A DNA stretch of 33,143 nucleotides from Acidovorax sp. Root219 (GCF_001428665.1 NZ_LMIJ01000004.1:1-33143); one strand, 5' to 3'. Numbered from the stretch's first letter, positions 9,030-18,734 are shown. Translations and numbers: made by a program. The notes: generated by a model from the sequence alone, not told the origin.

Positions 9030-9932
9030 TCAGGTTTTGCGCGCGGCAGAGCGGCGGATGGCTTCGTTGATCTCGGCGATCGAGCGTTCGATGGCGGCGT
9101 CGTCCAGGTCGTCCACCAGCCCGTCGAGCGGACCCGCCTGGATGGTAGAGGCGAACACGTCGTCGCTGATGCTGTCGGTGGACACGCCCTGGGTGGACTC
9201 GAACGCATCGGGGGTCTCCCATTCGAGCGCCACCACGGTCACGTTGTCGCTGCTGTCACCGGCGGTGCGCAGGGCCTCTTCCACCAGCTCCGGCACGGCG
9301 TGCGACACCGTCTGGCGGGCCATCTGCTTGGCGATCTCTTCGTCGCTGAGCGTGCCCCACAGGCCGTCGGAGCACAGCAGGATGCGGTCGCCCTGCTCCA
9401 GGTACACCGGGCCGGTGATGTCGTAGATGGGCTTGGTTGGCGAACCCAGGCAGGTGAACAGCACGTTGCGGTTGATGCGCTCAAGCCCCGGCGGCGGGTT
9501 GTTGCGCAGCTCCATGTACGAGTGGTCGCGGGTGCGGGTGAGCAGGTCGCCGTCGCGCACCATGTACAGGCGCGAATCGCCGCAGTGGATCCATGTGGCC
9601 GTGCCGGCCTGCAGCACGGCGGCCACCAGTGTGGTGCGCGGCGTGTCGAGCATGCCCTTGTCGGTGGCGTAGCGCAGGATCTGGTGGTGCGCGGCCAGCA
9701 GCGCGCCCGAGAGGAACTCCTGCACGTCCTTGAGCTGGGGTTTGGCCTCGCGCTGGAACAGCGCCGAGATGGTCTGCAGCGCGATCTGCGCCGCCACTTC
9801 GCCCTCGGGGTGCCCCCCCATGCCGTCGGCCAGGACGAACAGGCCCGATTCGCGCGTGTAGCAATAGCCCATGCGGTCTTCGTTCTTCTCGCGGCCGCCG
9901 CGGCGGCTGATCTGGAATACGGAGAACTTCAT
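9030..9932 (-). CDS. PP2C-family serine/threonine protein phosphatase
   Basis: A 300-residue soluble metal-dependent phosphatase. All PP2C metal-site motifs are visible: RRGGREKNEDR near residues 10-20, LADGMGGHPEG near 34-44, WIHCGDSRLYMVRDG, DRILLCSDGLWGTLSDEE and SSDNVTVVALEW. No transmembrane or sensor domain is present. The last 60 residues, past the catalytic domain, form an acidic tail (SISDDVFASTIQAG, DDLDDAAIERSIAEI) that may contact a partner. The ATG at 9932 (MKFSVFQISRRG) is chosen over an in-frame TTG at 9950. It lies 82 bases downstream of the kinase gene on the same strand, so it is probably the phosphatase that reverses that kinase. Confidence 0.93.
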   Translation of the reverse strand: MKFSVFQISRRGGREKNEDRMGYCYTRESGLFVLADGMGGHPEGEVAAQIALQTISALFQREAKPQLKDVQEFLSGALLAAHHQILRYATDKGMLDTPRTTLVAAVLQAGTATWIHCGDSRLYMVRDGDLLTRTRDHSYMELRNNPPPGLERINRNVLFTCLGSPTKPIYDITGPVYLEQGDRILLCSDGLWGTLSDEEIAKQMARQTVSHAVPELVEEALRTAGDSSDNVTVVALEWETPDAFESTQGVSTDSISDDVFASTIQAGPLDGLVDDLDDAAIERSIAEINEAIRRSAARKT

Positions 9933-10014
9933 AGTGGCCCACGCAAACAAGGATGCACCAATGCATCGTTAGTAAATATGCATCCCGCCCGAACCCGCTT
10001 TGCGTGGGTGGTTT

Positions 10015-11031
10015 TCATTTGGGCTTGGCTCCGATACCGGTGGCTTCACCCACCTTCTGCACATTCTTCTTGGTGTCGGACACCAGGGTGTCGAGCTGCA
10101 GGCGCATCTTCTCGGCCACCGTGAGCTTGGTGTAGCGGCGCTCGCCTTCGCGGCTGAGCTCCTTCTGCAAGGCGAACACCGACTGCGGGCGCGACAGCGG
10201 ATCCAGCGCCATGCACCACTCGACCACCTCGATGAGGTTGTCGGAGTACACGCCGCGCAGCTTGGTCAGCGCCAGCGACAGGCGGTCCTTTTCGATGCGC
10301 TGGGGCGCCTCGTTGGGCGGAAAGCCCTGCATGCAGGCATAGATGCAGGCGCCGATGGCGTAGATATCGGTCCACGGGCCCATGGACGAGTCGCGCCGGT
10401 ACATCTCAGGCGCGGCAAAGCCGGGCGTGTACATGGGGCGGATGAAGTTGCCCTCCTTGGACAGCACCTCGCGCGCCGCGCCAAAGTCGATCATCACCGC
10501 CTTGTTGTCGTCGGTGATGAAAATGTTGGCCGGCTTGATATCGAGGTGCAGCATCTTGTGCTGGTGCACGATGCGCAGCCCGCGCAGCACCTCGTCGAAC
10601 AGCGAGCGGATGGTGGACTCACGGAACACCTTCTGCGTCTTCAGGTCGCGCGCGGTGATGATGAAGTCCTGCAGGGTGGCGCCTTCCAGGTAGTTCATCA
10701 CCATGTAGACGGTTTCGTTCTCGCGAAAGAAGTTGAGCACGCTCACCACCGAGGCATGCGAGATCTGCGCCAGCGCACGGCCTTCTTCAAAGAAGCTCTT
10801 GAGGCCCAGGCGGTAGAGCGAGAGCTTTTCGGACTGCACCTTGGGCAGCAGCTCGCCCGGGGCGCGCGTGGCCAGGGACGAAGGCAGGTATTCCTTGATG
10901 GCGACCTGCTGGCCTTCGGCATCGAGGGCCAGATAGACCACACCGAAACCACCGGACGACAACCGACGCACCACACGGTAACCACCAATCGCGGTATCGG
11001 GTGGCAAGGGGGCCGGTTTGATTTTTGACAT
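10015..11031 (-). CDS. Soluble Hanks-type serine/threonine protein kinase
   Basis: A 338-residue cytosolic protein kinase. The glycine loop is LSSGGFG at residues 24-30, and the ATP-anchoring lysine is Lys46 in AIKEYLP. The catalytic loop reads LHLDIKPANI, with Asp164, Lys166 and Asn169, and the metal-binding motif is DFG at 182-184. The residue before the catalytic aspartate is leucine, not arginine, so it is a non-RD kinase that may not need activation-loop phosphorylation. After the kinase fold comes a basic helical tail (TVAEKMRLQLDTLVSDTKKN) with no PASTA, FHA or membrane segment. The ATG at 11031 is used; the ribosome binding site is weak. The partner is probably the downstream PP2C. 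Substrates are unknown. Confidence 0.92.
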   Translation of the reverse strand: MSKIKPAPLPPDTAIGGYRVVRRLSSGGFGVVYLALDAEGQQVAIKEYLPSSLATRAPGELLPKVQSEKLSLYRLGLKSFFEEGRALAQISHASVVSVLNFFRENETVYMVMNYLEGATLQDFIITARDLKTQKVFRESTIRSLFDEVLRGLRIVHQHKMLHLDIKPANIFITDDNKAVMIDFGAAREVLSKEGNFIRPMYTPGFAAPEMYRRDSSMGPWTDIYAIGACIYACMQGFPPNEAPQRIEKDRLSLALTKLRGVYSDNLIEVVEWCMALDPLSRPQSVFALQKELSREGERRYTKLTVAEKMRLQLDTLVSDTKKNVQKVGEATGIGAKPK

Positions 11032-11106
11032 ATTTTGCGAAGATGACTCGGGGGTAGGGCGGAACCCGGATAATCGCCGGATCGCAAGCAACCATCAAAA
11101 AGTCCA

Positions 11107-12024
11107 ATGCCAGTTTACAGCATGACCGGATACGCCAGCGCGCAGCACGGCACATCCGCCGCTGGCGCTGAAACCGAGGGCCGCGCCACCCAGGCGCGCC
11201 GCCTGGGGCTGGAGATCCGCTCGGTCAACAGCCGCTTCCTGGACCTGTCGTTCCGGCTGCCCGACGAATTGCGCGCCATGGAGCCCGCCCTGCGCGCCCT
11301 GCTGACCGCGCGCTTGAAACGCGGCAAGGTGGAAGTGCGCGCCGCGCTGGAGAACGAAGACAGCAACACACTGCAGGACCCCCCTGCCCGCCTGCTGCAG
11401 CGCCTCAATTCCCTGCAGGACTCTGTCAAGTCCTGGCTGCCCAACGCCGCGCCCCTGAGCGTGGCCGATGCGCTGCGCCTGTGCGCCAACGCCCATTCGG
11501 GCAACGAGGACTGGAGCGAGGCCGTGCCTGCTCTCGCCGAAGAGGCCCTGACCGCGCTGATGTCGGCCCGCGAGCGCGAGGGCAAGCGCCTGGCCGCCAT
11601 GCTGCTCGACCGTCTCAAGCAGCTGCGCGCCCTGGCCGAGCAGGCCGTGCCCATGGTGCCCTTGCTGGTGGAGCAGCAGCGCCAGCGCTTCATGGAGCGC
11701 TGGAAGGAAGCCATGGCCCTGACCGATGGCGCCACCCTGCCCGAGGCCGCCCGCGACCGCGCCCTGACCGAGGCCACCGCCTTCGCCATCCGCATCGACG
11801 TGGCTGAGGAGATCACCCGCCTCGACTCCCACCTGGAGGAGATTGAGCGCCTGCTCAAGAAGGGCGGCGAAGTCGGCAAGCGCCTCGATTTCCTGATCCA
11901 GGAACTGCACCGCGAGGCCAATACCCTGGGCTCCAAATCGGCCGCCCTGGACCTGACCCGCATCAGCGTGGACATGAAGGTCCTGATCGAGCAGATGCGC
12001 GAGCAAGTGCAAAATATTGAATAA
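11107..12024 (+). CDS. yicC: YicC/YloC-family endoribonuclease
   Basis: A 305-residue protein of the YicC family, for which endoribonuclease activity has been reported, including on small RNAs. The N-terminal YicC-like domain starts MPVYSMTGYASAQ and contains LEIRSVNSRFLDLSFRLPDELR and LTARLKRGKVEVR. The C-terminal DUF1732-type domain has ITRLDSHLEEIERLLKKGGEVGKRLDFLIQELHREANTLGSKS near its end. The length (family about 290) and both ends are intact. It is divergent from the kinase, with 75 bases between the starts, and leads a run with gmk and rpoZ, the order usual in proteobacteria. Confidence 0.94.
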   Translation: MPVYSMTGYASAQHGTSAAGAETEGRATQARRLGLEIRSVNSRFLDLSFRLPDELRAMEPALRALLTARLKRGKVEVRAALENEDSNTLQDPPARLLQRLNSLQDSVKSWLPNAAPLSVADALRLCANAHSGNEDWSEAVPALAEEALTALMSAREREGKRLAAMLLDRLKQLRALAEQAVPMVPLLVEQQRQRFMERWKEAMALTDGATLPEAARDRALTEATAFAIRIDVAEEITRLDSHLEEIERLLKKGGEVGKRLDFLIQELHREANTLGSKSAALDLTRISVDMKVLIEQMREQVQNIE

Positions 12025-12060
12025 GACTCATGTTTTGATAGCGCCTGGCGCACATCACCT

Positions 12061-12681
12061 ATGGACTATCCAGGAAATCTCATCGTAGTGGCAGCCCCCA
12101 GCGGCGCCGGCAAATCCAGCCTCGTCAAGGCCTTGCTGGAGCTGGACTCGCACGTCCACCTGTCCATCTCGCACACCACGCGGGCACCGCGCGGCCAGGA
12201 AAAGCACGGCCGCGACTACTATTTCGCGTCGCAGCCCGAGTTCGACGCCATGGTCGAGGGCAATGCCTTCGTGGAATGGGCGCATGTGCACGGCAACCGC
12301 TATGGCACCTCCAAGAAGGCCATCGAGGAGCGCATTGCCCAGGGCTCGGACGTGATCCTGGAAATCGATTTCCAGGGCGCGCTGCAGATCAAGGAGGCGT
12401 TTGCCAATGCGCTCCTGGTCTTCATCCTGCCGCCGAGCTGGGAAGAGCTGCGCTCGCGCCTGGAACGCCGGGGCGAGGACTCTCCGGATGTCATCGAAGT
12501 CCGCCTCAAGAATGCGGCTACCGAGATGGCGCAGGTCAGCAAATTCGACTTCGTTATAATCAATGAGTTGTTTGAGCGCGCGCTTTTCGACCTGAAAGCC
12601 GTCGTGCACGCCCAGCGCCTGAAGTACGCCGCCCAGCGACGCGCCCGTGCTGACACCTTCCAGTCGCTCAATATCACCTGA
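12061..12681 (+). CDS. gmk: Guanylate kinase
   Basis: A 206-residue GMP kinase that makes GDP for GTP, dGTP and (p)ppGpp pools. The P-loop APSGAGKSS sits at residues 12-20; the GMP-binding region is [21 protein letters not shown]; the lid region is [15 protein letters not shown]. The length matches the family (E. coli 207). It starts 36 bases after yicC and ends 19 bases before rpoZ. The segment 12551-12570 encodes VIIN with the codons GTT ATA ATC AAT, unusual for this GC-rich gene, and creates a consensus -10 hexamer (see the separate promoter entry). Confidence 0.97.
   Translation: MDYPGNLIVVAAPSGAGKSSLVKALLELDSHVHLSISHTTRAPRGQEKHGRDYYFASQPEFDAMVEGNAFVEWAHVHGNRYGTSKKAIEERIAQGSDVILEIDFQGALQIKEAFANALLVFILPPSWEELRSRLERRGEDSPDVIEVRLKNAATEMAQVSKFDFVIINELFERALFDLKAVVHAQRLKYAAQRRARADTFQSLNIT
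12555..12560 (+). promoter_or_regulatory. Consensus -10 hexamer inside gmk, candidate rpoZ promoter
   Basis: A perfect TATAAT lies in the gmk coding sequence about 140 bases before the rpoZ start. It uses the ATA isoleucine codon, which is rare in GC-rich genomes. No good -35 hexamer is found 16-18 bases upstream, so this is only a candidate. Confidence 0.3.
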
Positions 12682-12700
12682 ATCCCCGGAGTACCCACCG

Positions 12701-12904
12701 ATGGCACGCATCACCGTAGAAGACTGTCTGGAAAAGATCCCCAACCGCTTTCAGCTCGTGCTGGCCGCCACTTACCGCGCCCGCATGCTGAGCCAGGGCC
12801 ATGCCCCGCGCATCGAAAGCCGCAACAAACCCGCCGTGACCGCCCTGCGCGAGATCGCCGAAGGCAAGGTCGGCCTGGAAATGCTCAAGAAGGTTCCTGG
12901 TTGA
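12701..12904 (+). CDS. rpoZ: RNA polymerase omega subunit
   Basis: A 67-residue omega subunit, which helps fold and assemble beta-prime and in Proteobacteria forms part of a ppGpp site on RNA polymerase. [30 protein letters not shown] is the family's conserved N-terminal half. It is shorter than E. coli omega (91), which is usual in Burkholderiales. The ATG at 12701 has GGAG about 9 bases upstream and starts the conserved sequence; longer in-frame reading into gmk is not conserved. A strong terminator follows within 30 bases. Confidence 0.96.
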   Translation: MARITVEDCLEKIPNRFQLVLAATYRARMLSQGHAPRIESRNKPAVTALREIAEGKVGLEMLKKVPG

Positions 12905-12931
12905 GTCTTTCTCCGGGCACCGGCCCCCGAG

Positions 12932-12961
12932 AGCACCGCTTTCATGCGGTGCTTTTTTTTT
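12932..12961 (+). terminator. Intrinsic terminator after rpoZ
   Basis: An 8-base-pair perfect stem, AGCACCGC (12932-12939) with GCGGTGCT (12946-12953), closes a six-base loop and runs into nine consecutive T. It ends the yicC-gmk-rpoZ transcript 27 bases after the rpoZ stop and only about 40 bases before spoT. Confidence 0.93.
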
Positions 12962-13002
12962 CCTCGGCGACCCGTATTGCGCACCCGCGCTACATTTAAG
13001 GC

Positions 13003-15279
<2,277 letters not shown>

Positions 15280-15297
15280 GCGCCGCTGGCACAGCGG

Positions 15298-15888
15298 TCA
15301 GGGGGTCGAGGTTCCCTGCAGCGGTGGCGGATCGTGCCGCTCGTAGCGCACCTCCAGCACCTCCAGCGAACGCACGCCGCCCGGCGTGGGCAAAGGCACC
15401 TCGTCGCCCACCCGGCTCTTGAGCAGGGCGCGCGCCACGGGCGACACCCAGCTCACCTGGCCCTGGCCGCTGTCGGCCTCGTCGATGCCCATGATGGTGA
15501 TGGTGCTCGTGGCGTCTTCCTCGTCCACATAGGTCACGGTGGCGCCGAAGAACACCTGGTCGCTGCCGGCATGGACCAGTGGGTCCACCACCTCGGCCAC
15601 CTCCAGCCGCTTGGTGAGAAAGCGGATGCGCCGGTCGATCTCGCGCAGGCGCTTCTTGCCGTAGAGGTAGTCGCCATTTTCCGAGCGGTCGCCGTTGCTG
15701 GCCGCCCAGTGCACCACCTCGACGATCTTCGGGCGCTCGTTGTCGATCAGGTCCAGCAGCTCGCCGCGCAGCCGCGCATAGCCCGCAGGCGTCATGTAGT
15801 TGCGCGACCCGGCAGGAATGGGAGGCAGCGCCGGCCCTTCGTCGTCATCGGCCTGCGTGTCGGATTCCTTGGTGAAAGCCTTGCTCAT
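15298..15888 (-). CDS. greB: Transcription elongation factor GreB
   Basis: A 196-residue transcript-cleavage factor that rescues backtracked RNA polymerase. The coiled-coil domain contains NYMTPAGYARLRGELLDLID and NGDRSENGDYLYGKKRLREIDRRIRFLTKRLE, the GreB form of the tip and arm. The FKBP-like C-terminal domain includes VFFGATVTYVDEED and WVSPVARALLKSRVGDEVPL. An acidic extension of about 30 residues precedes the coiled coil (E. coli GreB is 158 residues). The ATG at 15888 is the first start. It faces spoT, so a ppGpp enzyme and a secondary-channel factor of RNA polymerase are neighbours. Confidence 0.95.
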   Translation of the reverse strand: MSKAFTKESDTQADDDEGPALPPIPAGSRNYMTPAGYARLRGELLDLIDNERPKIVEVVHWAASNGDRSENGDYLYGKKRLREIDRRIRFLTKRLEVAEVVDPLVHAGSDQVFFGATVTYVDEEDATSTITIMGIDEADSGQGQVSWVSPVARALLKSRVGDEVPLPTPGGVRSLEVLEVRYERHDPPPLQGTSTP

Positions 15889-15940
15889 GGTGGCATGTTA
15901 CCTGCGCCGCGGCGTGGACCGCCGCGCGCCTTGGCGTCCC

Positions 15941-16135
15941 TCAGGTCCTGGGGGGCTTGCCCACGGGGTCGTCGGCTTCGTTCTCCACTTCGCCCGCAAA
16001 AGCCCCGGCCCCGTCTGGCGATGGCACCGTGCCGGGTTGCTGCCGGGGCGGGGAAGGATGCGGTGCACTGACGAATGGTCTGGGCAGGTGCTCGGGCGCG
16101 CGGTGCTGCGGATGGTCCTTGGGATCAGTGGCCAT
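15941..16135 (-). CDS. Small hypothetical protein, proline-rich, 64 residues
   Basis: A 64-residue proline-rich, probably disordered protein that begins MATDPKDHPQHRAPEHLPRP and ends with an acidic patch (GEVENEADDPVGKPPRT). No family is recognised. The ATG at 16135 has GGGGAG about 9 bases upstream, which supports translation. It overlaps the end of the preceding small gene by 11 bases, so the two may be coupled. Confidence 0.5.
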   Translation of the reverse strand: MATDPKDHPQHRAPEHLPRPFVSAPHPSPPRQQPGTVPSPDGAGAFAGEVENEADDPVGKPPRT

Positions 16136-16454
16136 GGTGGTCAGCTCCCCGGGGGGACATCTCTTCGGCTACCGACACACCTTCACCCGACGCGGAAGTC
16201 ACTGTCTCCCACACCAGTCCCAGCGCCCGGCATTGCAGGTGCAGTTCCTCGGTGGCGACATCGCACTCCTGCGCATCGAACCGGAGCGTGGCCACCAGCC
16301 GGTCACCGCCGCGCAGCAACACTTCGTAGCCCCGGCCCTCCTGATCTGTCCAACTGAAGAGTACAGCTTCCGCATCCGCCTCCACCGGTGTGGAGGCGAG
16401 GCGCTCGGATCCAGGATCGCGCTGGAACTGGCAGGTGACGGCGTGGGCGGGCAT
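16125..16454 (-). CDS. Hypothetical protein, about 109 residues
   Basis: A soluble protein of unknown family. The ordered core (from about EAVLFSWTDQEGRGYEVLLR through LVATLRFDAQECDVATEELHL) reads like a small beta-rich domain; the ends are low complexity. The start is uncertain: the ATG at 16454 lacks a clear ribosome binding site, and an in-frame GTG at 16496 would add 14 residues. The C-terminus (HHGH) overlaps the start of the next small gene. It lies about 210 bases downstream of the tRNA-Arg gene on the same strand, but a terminator separates them. Confidence 0.5.
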   Translation of the reverse strand: MPAHAVTCQFQRDPGSERLASTPVEADAEAVLFSWTDQEGRGYEVLLRGGDRLVATLRFDAQECDVATEELHLQCRALGLVWETVTSASGEGVSVAEEMSPRGADHHGH

Positions 16455-16625
16455 GGCTGTGGGAGGCGGAGTTCTTTGCAGTGAACTCTGCCCCACAGGG
16501 TGCGCCGGCCGGAGCGGGTGACGTGTAGGAAGACGGCGTGAGGTGCGTGCGAAAAGAGCGAGGCCCCTCCAAGGCCCCCCGGCGGCATCTGGCCAGATGC
16601 GGCATGAGAGCAGGACCCACCAAGG

Positions 16626-16656
16626 AAAAAGCCCTGATACCTTGCGATATCAGGGC
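16626..16656 (-). terminator. Intrinsic terminator after tRNA-Arg
   Basis: On the minus strand an 11-base-pair stem, AAGCCCTGATA with TATCAGGGCTT (16658-16648 and 16639-16629), with an 8-base loop, runs into five T. It lies 7 bases past the encoded CCA of tRNA-Arg and ends that transcript. Confidence 0.88.
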
Positions 16657-16664
16657 TTACCTGT

Positions 16665-16741
16665 TGGTGCGGCTGGCAGGAATTGAACCCACGACCCCTT
16701 GGTTCGTAGCCAAGTACTCTATCCAACTGAGCTACAGCCGC
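16665..16741 (-). tRNA. tRNA-Arg (anticodon ACG)
   Basis: On the minus strand the gene reads GCGGCTGTAGCTCAGTTGG and folds into a complete cloverleaf. The acceptor GCGGCTG pairs with CAGCCGC, the anticodon stem CTTGG/CCAAG holds the loop CTACGAA, and the T loop is TTCAATT. The anticodon ACG would be read as inosine-CG and decodes CGU, CGC and CGA. The discriminator is A and the CCA end is encoded (16665-16667). A consensus promoter lies just upstream. Confidence 0.96.
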
Positions 16742-16751
16742 TAAGCTTCAA

Positions 16752-16780
16752 ATTATAGCATGGATTTTTCAACATTTCAA
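16752..16780 (-). promoter_or_regulatory. Sigma-70 promoter of tRNA-Arg
   Basis: On the minus strand, TTGAAA (16780-16775) is followed by a 17-base spacer and a perfect TATAAT (16757-16752). The -10 box ends 10 bases before the mature 5' end of the tRNA, so transcription should begin a few bases upstream of it. This is the closest match to the sigma-70 consensus seen in the window. Confidence 0.88.
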
Positions 16781-17020
16781 AAAATCACTGCTTTCTGTGT
16801 TCGCCACCAGAAAGATCCGAAGGATTTCACAGAACTCGTCTGCTGCCTGTATTGTAGTGCACCCCGGAGGTGCCTTCAGGCAAAAACGCCAAATTTATTG
16901 GCCTGCTGCCCCGCATGGGTCTGCGCCGCGCCCTGCTGCAGTGCCGCGCTTGCACCGGTGCGACGCAGCAGGCCTGCACTTGAGCGTTGCCGCCCTGCTC
17001 CCCTGCTCGGCAGTCCCATG
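16781..17020. other. Intergenic stretch with no recognised gene
   Basis: The first 110 bases are AT-richer than the surroundings; the rest is GC-rich. Open frames cross it but none has a start with a ribosome binding site or a protein-like sequence. Nothing is called here beyond the tRNA promoter on one side and the terminator on the other. Confidence 0.5.
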
Positions 17021-17044
17021 CAAAAAGGCCCCGAAGGGCCTTTG
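17021..17044 (-). terminator. Intrinsic terminator after the secreted protein gene
   Basis: On the minus strand AAAGGCCC-TTCG-GGGCCTTT forms an 8-base-pair stem capped by a C(UUCG)G tetraloop and ends in a T run (17026-17022). It lies 37 bases past the stop of the gene ending at 17081. Confidence 0.9.
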
Positions 17045-17080
17045 CATAACCAGGTGAGCGGCGCGCCTGCGCCGACCGAT

Positions 17081-18211
17081 TTACTGGGGCCAGATCTTGC
17101 CCTTGCTCACAAAAGCGCCGGTGCTGGTCTTGTAGCCGAAATACACCTCGACATTGAAGGCGCGCAGGTCCGTGTCCGTCAGGTCCAGCGAGGGCGTGAA
17201 TTTCAAGCTCGTGGCGTTGGTGCCCAGACTCGAGTAAGCCACCGTCTCAGGGAACGGCAACACCAGTTGGGCCCAGCCATCGACCTTGCGGAAGAACCAG
17301 ACATCCGTCGTGTAGAAAAGGCCGTTGGCGGGAATGCGTGCAGCAACCCAGGTGCTGATCTGCGGATTGGCAGCGACCTCAGTGGCCGACTGGGTCATCG
17401 TGATGTCCAGCCTGAGGGGCTGGCCGGTGGTGGAGAGCACCGAGGTGGTGACCGTCGTGCCGGTAACCGGTGGATTGGTGGTGCCACCACCACCGCCAGG
17501 GCTTGCGGCGTCAACGGGGTCTGGAAAGGCGCTGGTGGTCCAGGAGATCTTGGCGTAGCCGGCCGCGTACTTGGGCATGTCGACGTCGAGGGCACCCTGG
17601 TAGTCGTAGAGCGCGGAGCCGCTCAGCTGGCGCACGTAGAGCCATTTGCCCTGGTCGGTGCTGCTGCGGTTGGCATCGAGCTGGCCGCCCACGAAGCGCA
17701 GGGTGCCGCCACCGTCGTGCACGACGAAATGATCGACGTCTTCATTGATGAGGCGTGTGAACGAGGAGTCGATGCGCTCGCCGGTCTGTGCCGCCTGGTA
17801 CTCACTACCGCTCAGGGCGGCGACTCGGGTCGGCTCCTTGCCGTAGCGCAGCACGAAGGCCGACTGGGTGCCTTGGGCCGCATAGCCCGAGAATAGAAAC
17901 GAACGGGTGCCTGCAGGAATGAAGATCTTGAATTCCTGGTTCTGCATCTGGAAGCCAGTGAATTCAGGCAGGGAGAGGGAGCCACCGCCAGGGAAAGCGC
18001 AGCCGCCCGTGCCAAAACCGATGGCGCAGCCCGTCACGCCGGTAGGAGCGTATTGCTCCTTGAAGCCGACCTTGGTGTCGAAGGTATAGCCGCTGCTGCC
18101 GGACGACAGAGACAGGGCAATTCTGTGTGCAGACTGGTGCATCGAAACGAAGTTTGCAGCCTGGGCAAACGTGGTCACTGCAGCTAAAAACAAAACAATT
18201 AGATACCGCAT
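17081..18211 (-). CDS. Secreted protein of unknown function, two-domain
   Basis: A 376-residue exported protein with a Sec signal, MRYLIVLFLAAVTTFAQA, before ANFVSMHQS. The mature protein appears to have two beta-rich parts. The N-terminal one (to about residue 230) contains a Cys pair in GVTGCAIGFGTGGCAFPGGG that could form a disulfide. A flexible linker (SPGGGGGTTNPPVTGTT) leads to a C-terminal part rich in Thr/Ser and aromatic residues, ending FVSKGKIWPQ. No family is recognised; it could be a surface or pilus-associated protein, but nothing proves this. The ATG at 18211 has GGAG 8 bases upstream. It has its own terminator, stands alone between two tRNA genes, and its 5' end is less GC-rich than neighbouring genes. 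Confidence 0.8.
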   Translation of the reverse strand: MRYLIVLFLAAVTTFAQAANFVSMHQSAHRIALSLSSGSSGYTFDTKVGFKEQYAPTGVTGCAIGFGTGGCAFPGGGSLSLPEFTGFQMQNQEFKIFIPAGTRSFLFSGYAAQGTQSAFVLRYGKEPTRVAALSGSEYQAAQTGERIDSSFTRLINEDVDHFVVHDGGGTLRFVGGQLDANRSSTDQGKWLYVRQLSGSALYDYQGALDVDMPKYAAGYAKISWTTSAFPDPVDAASPGGGGGTTNPPVTGTTVTTSVLSTTGQPLRLDITMTQSATEVAANPQISTWVAARIPANGLFYTTDVWFFRKVDGWAQLVLPFPETVAYSSLGTNATSLKFTPSLDLTDTDLRAFNVEVYFGYKTSTGAFVSKGKIWPQ

Positions 18212-18734
18212 CGAATGGACTCCAAAAATAAAAATGGCTGAGCAGTGTCGGCAGGCTCCATTCGGCACACCCACCCCCTCGCAGACCAGGACGACCCAAC
18301 CCTCGTGCTGGCACAGGCAGCGACGCCCCAGCGCCCTGGCCAGTCCAGGGCTTGCAAGAAGCGTGACATCGCGTGTCCTTGAATGTATCGATGACTTGGT
18401 GTCGTCGCAGTGACGTGGAGCACAAGTTACATGCGGACACCCGATCGGCGCAAAGTCCTACAAGACATAGTTTGCCAGCGCAGGCCATGGAAAAGGGCAA
18501 GGCCGACATCAGATGAGGGCCTCCCACGCCAAGGTGGCCGCCGGGGCCGATGGCGACACCGGAGCGAAGCCCGCACAGGCCATGTTGGGGCTTACCACAG
18601 CGGCCATGGCGGCCGACGGCATCCGTCACAAGGCAAGGCGGCACGTGAAGCCGTCGAAACAGGTTTTGCGGAACAGCCCCTGTTTTGCGGAACAAAACGC
18701 TCCGAAAACAATAGCAGAAAACCTAAGCGGGATA
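18212..18734. other. 523-base stretch without a recognised gene, with a 13-base direct repeat
   Basis: No open frame here has both a credible start and a protein-like product. The stretch presumably holds the promoter of the secreted protein gene near 18220-18260, where the sequence becomes AT-rich, but no consensus hexamers stand out. Near the right end is a 13-base direct repeat (see the repeat entry). The middle part could be decayed coding sequence; no family was recognised in any frame. Confidence 0.5.
18663..18694 (+). repeat. Direct repeat GTTTTGCGGAACA, two copies 19 bases apart
   Basis: GTTTTGCGGAACA occurs at 18663-18675 and again at 18682-18694. The second copy continues as AAACG, making GTTTTG-CGGAA-CAAAAC an inverted repeat, and a related inverted half (TCCGAAAACA) follows near 18701-18710. 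The GCGGAACA core resembles half-sites of IclR-type operators, but that assignment is inference. Confidence 0.6.

Noticed and set aside
16760..17896. Plus-strand frame of 378 codons through the secreted protein gene
   Set aside because: It is antisense to a gene with a signal peptide, ribosome binding site and terminator; the sequence is shadow-like.
17964..18695. Minus-strand frame of 243 codons upstream of the secreted protein gene
   Set aside because: It overlaps the real start of the secreted gene in another frame, has no ribosome binding site, and its product shows no recognisable fold or motif.
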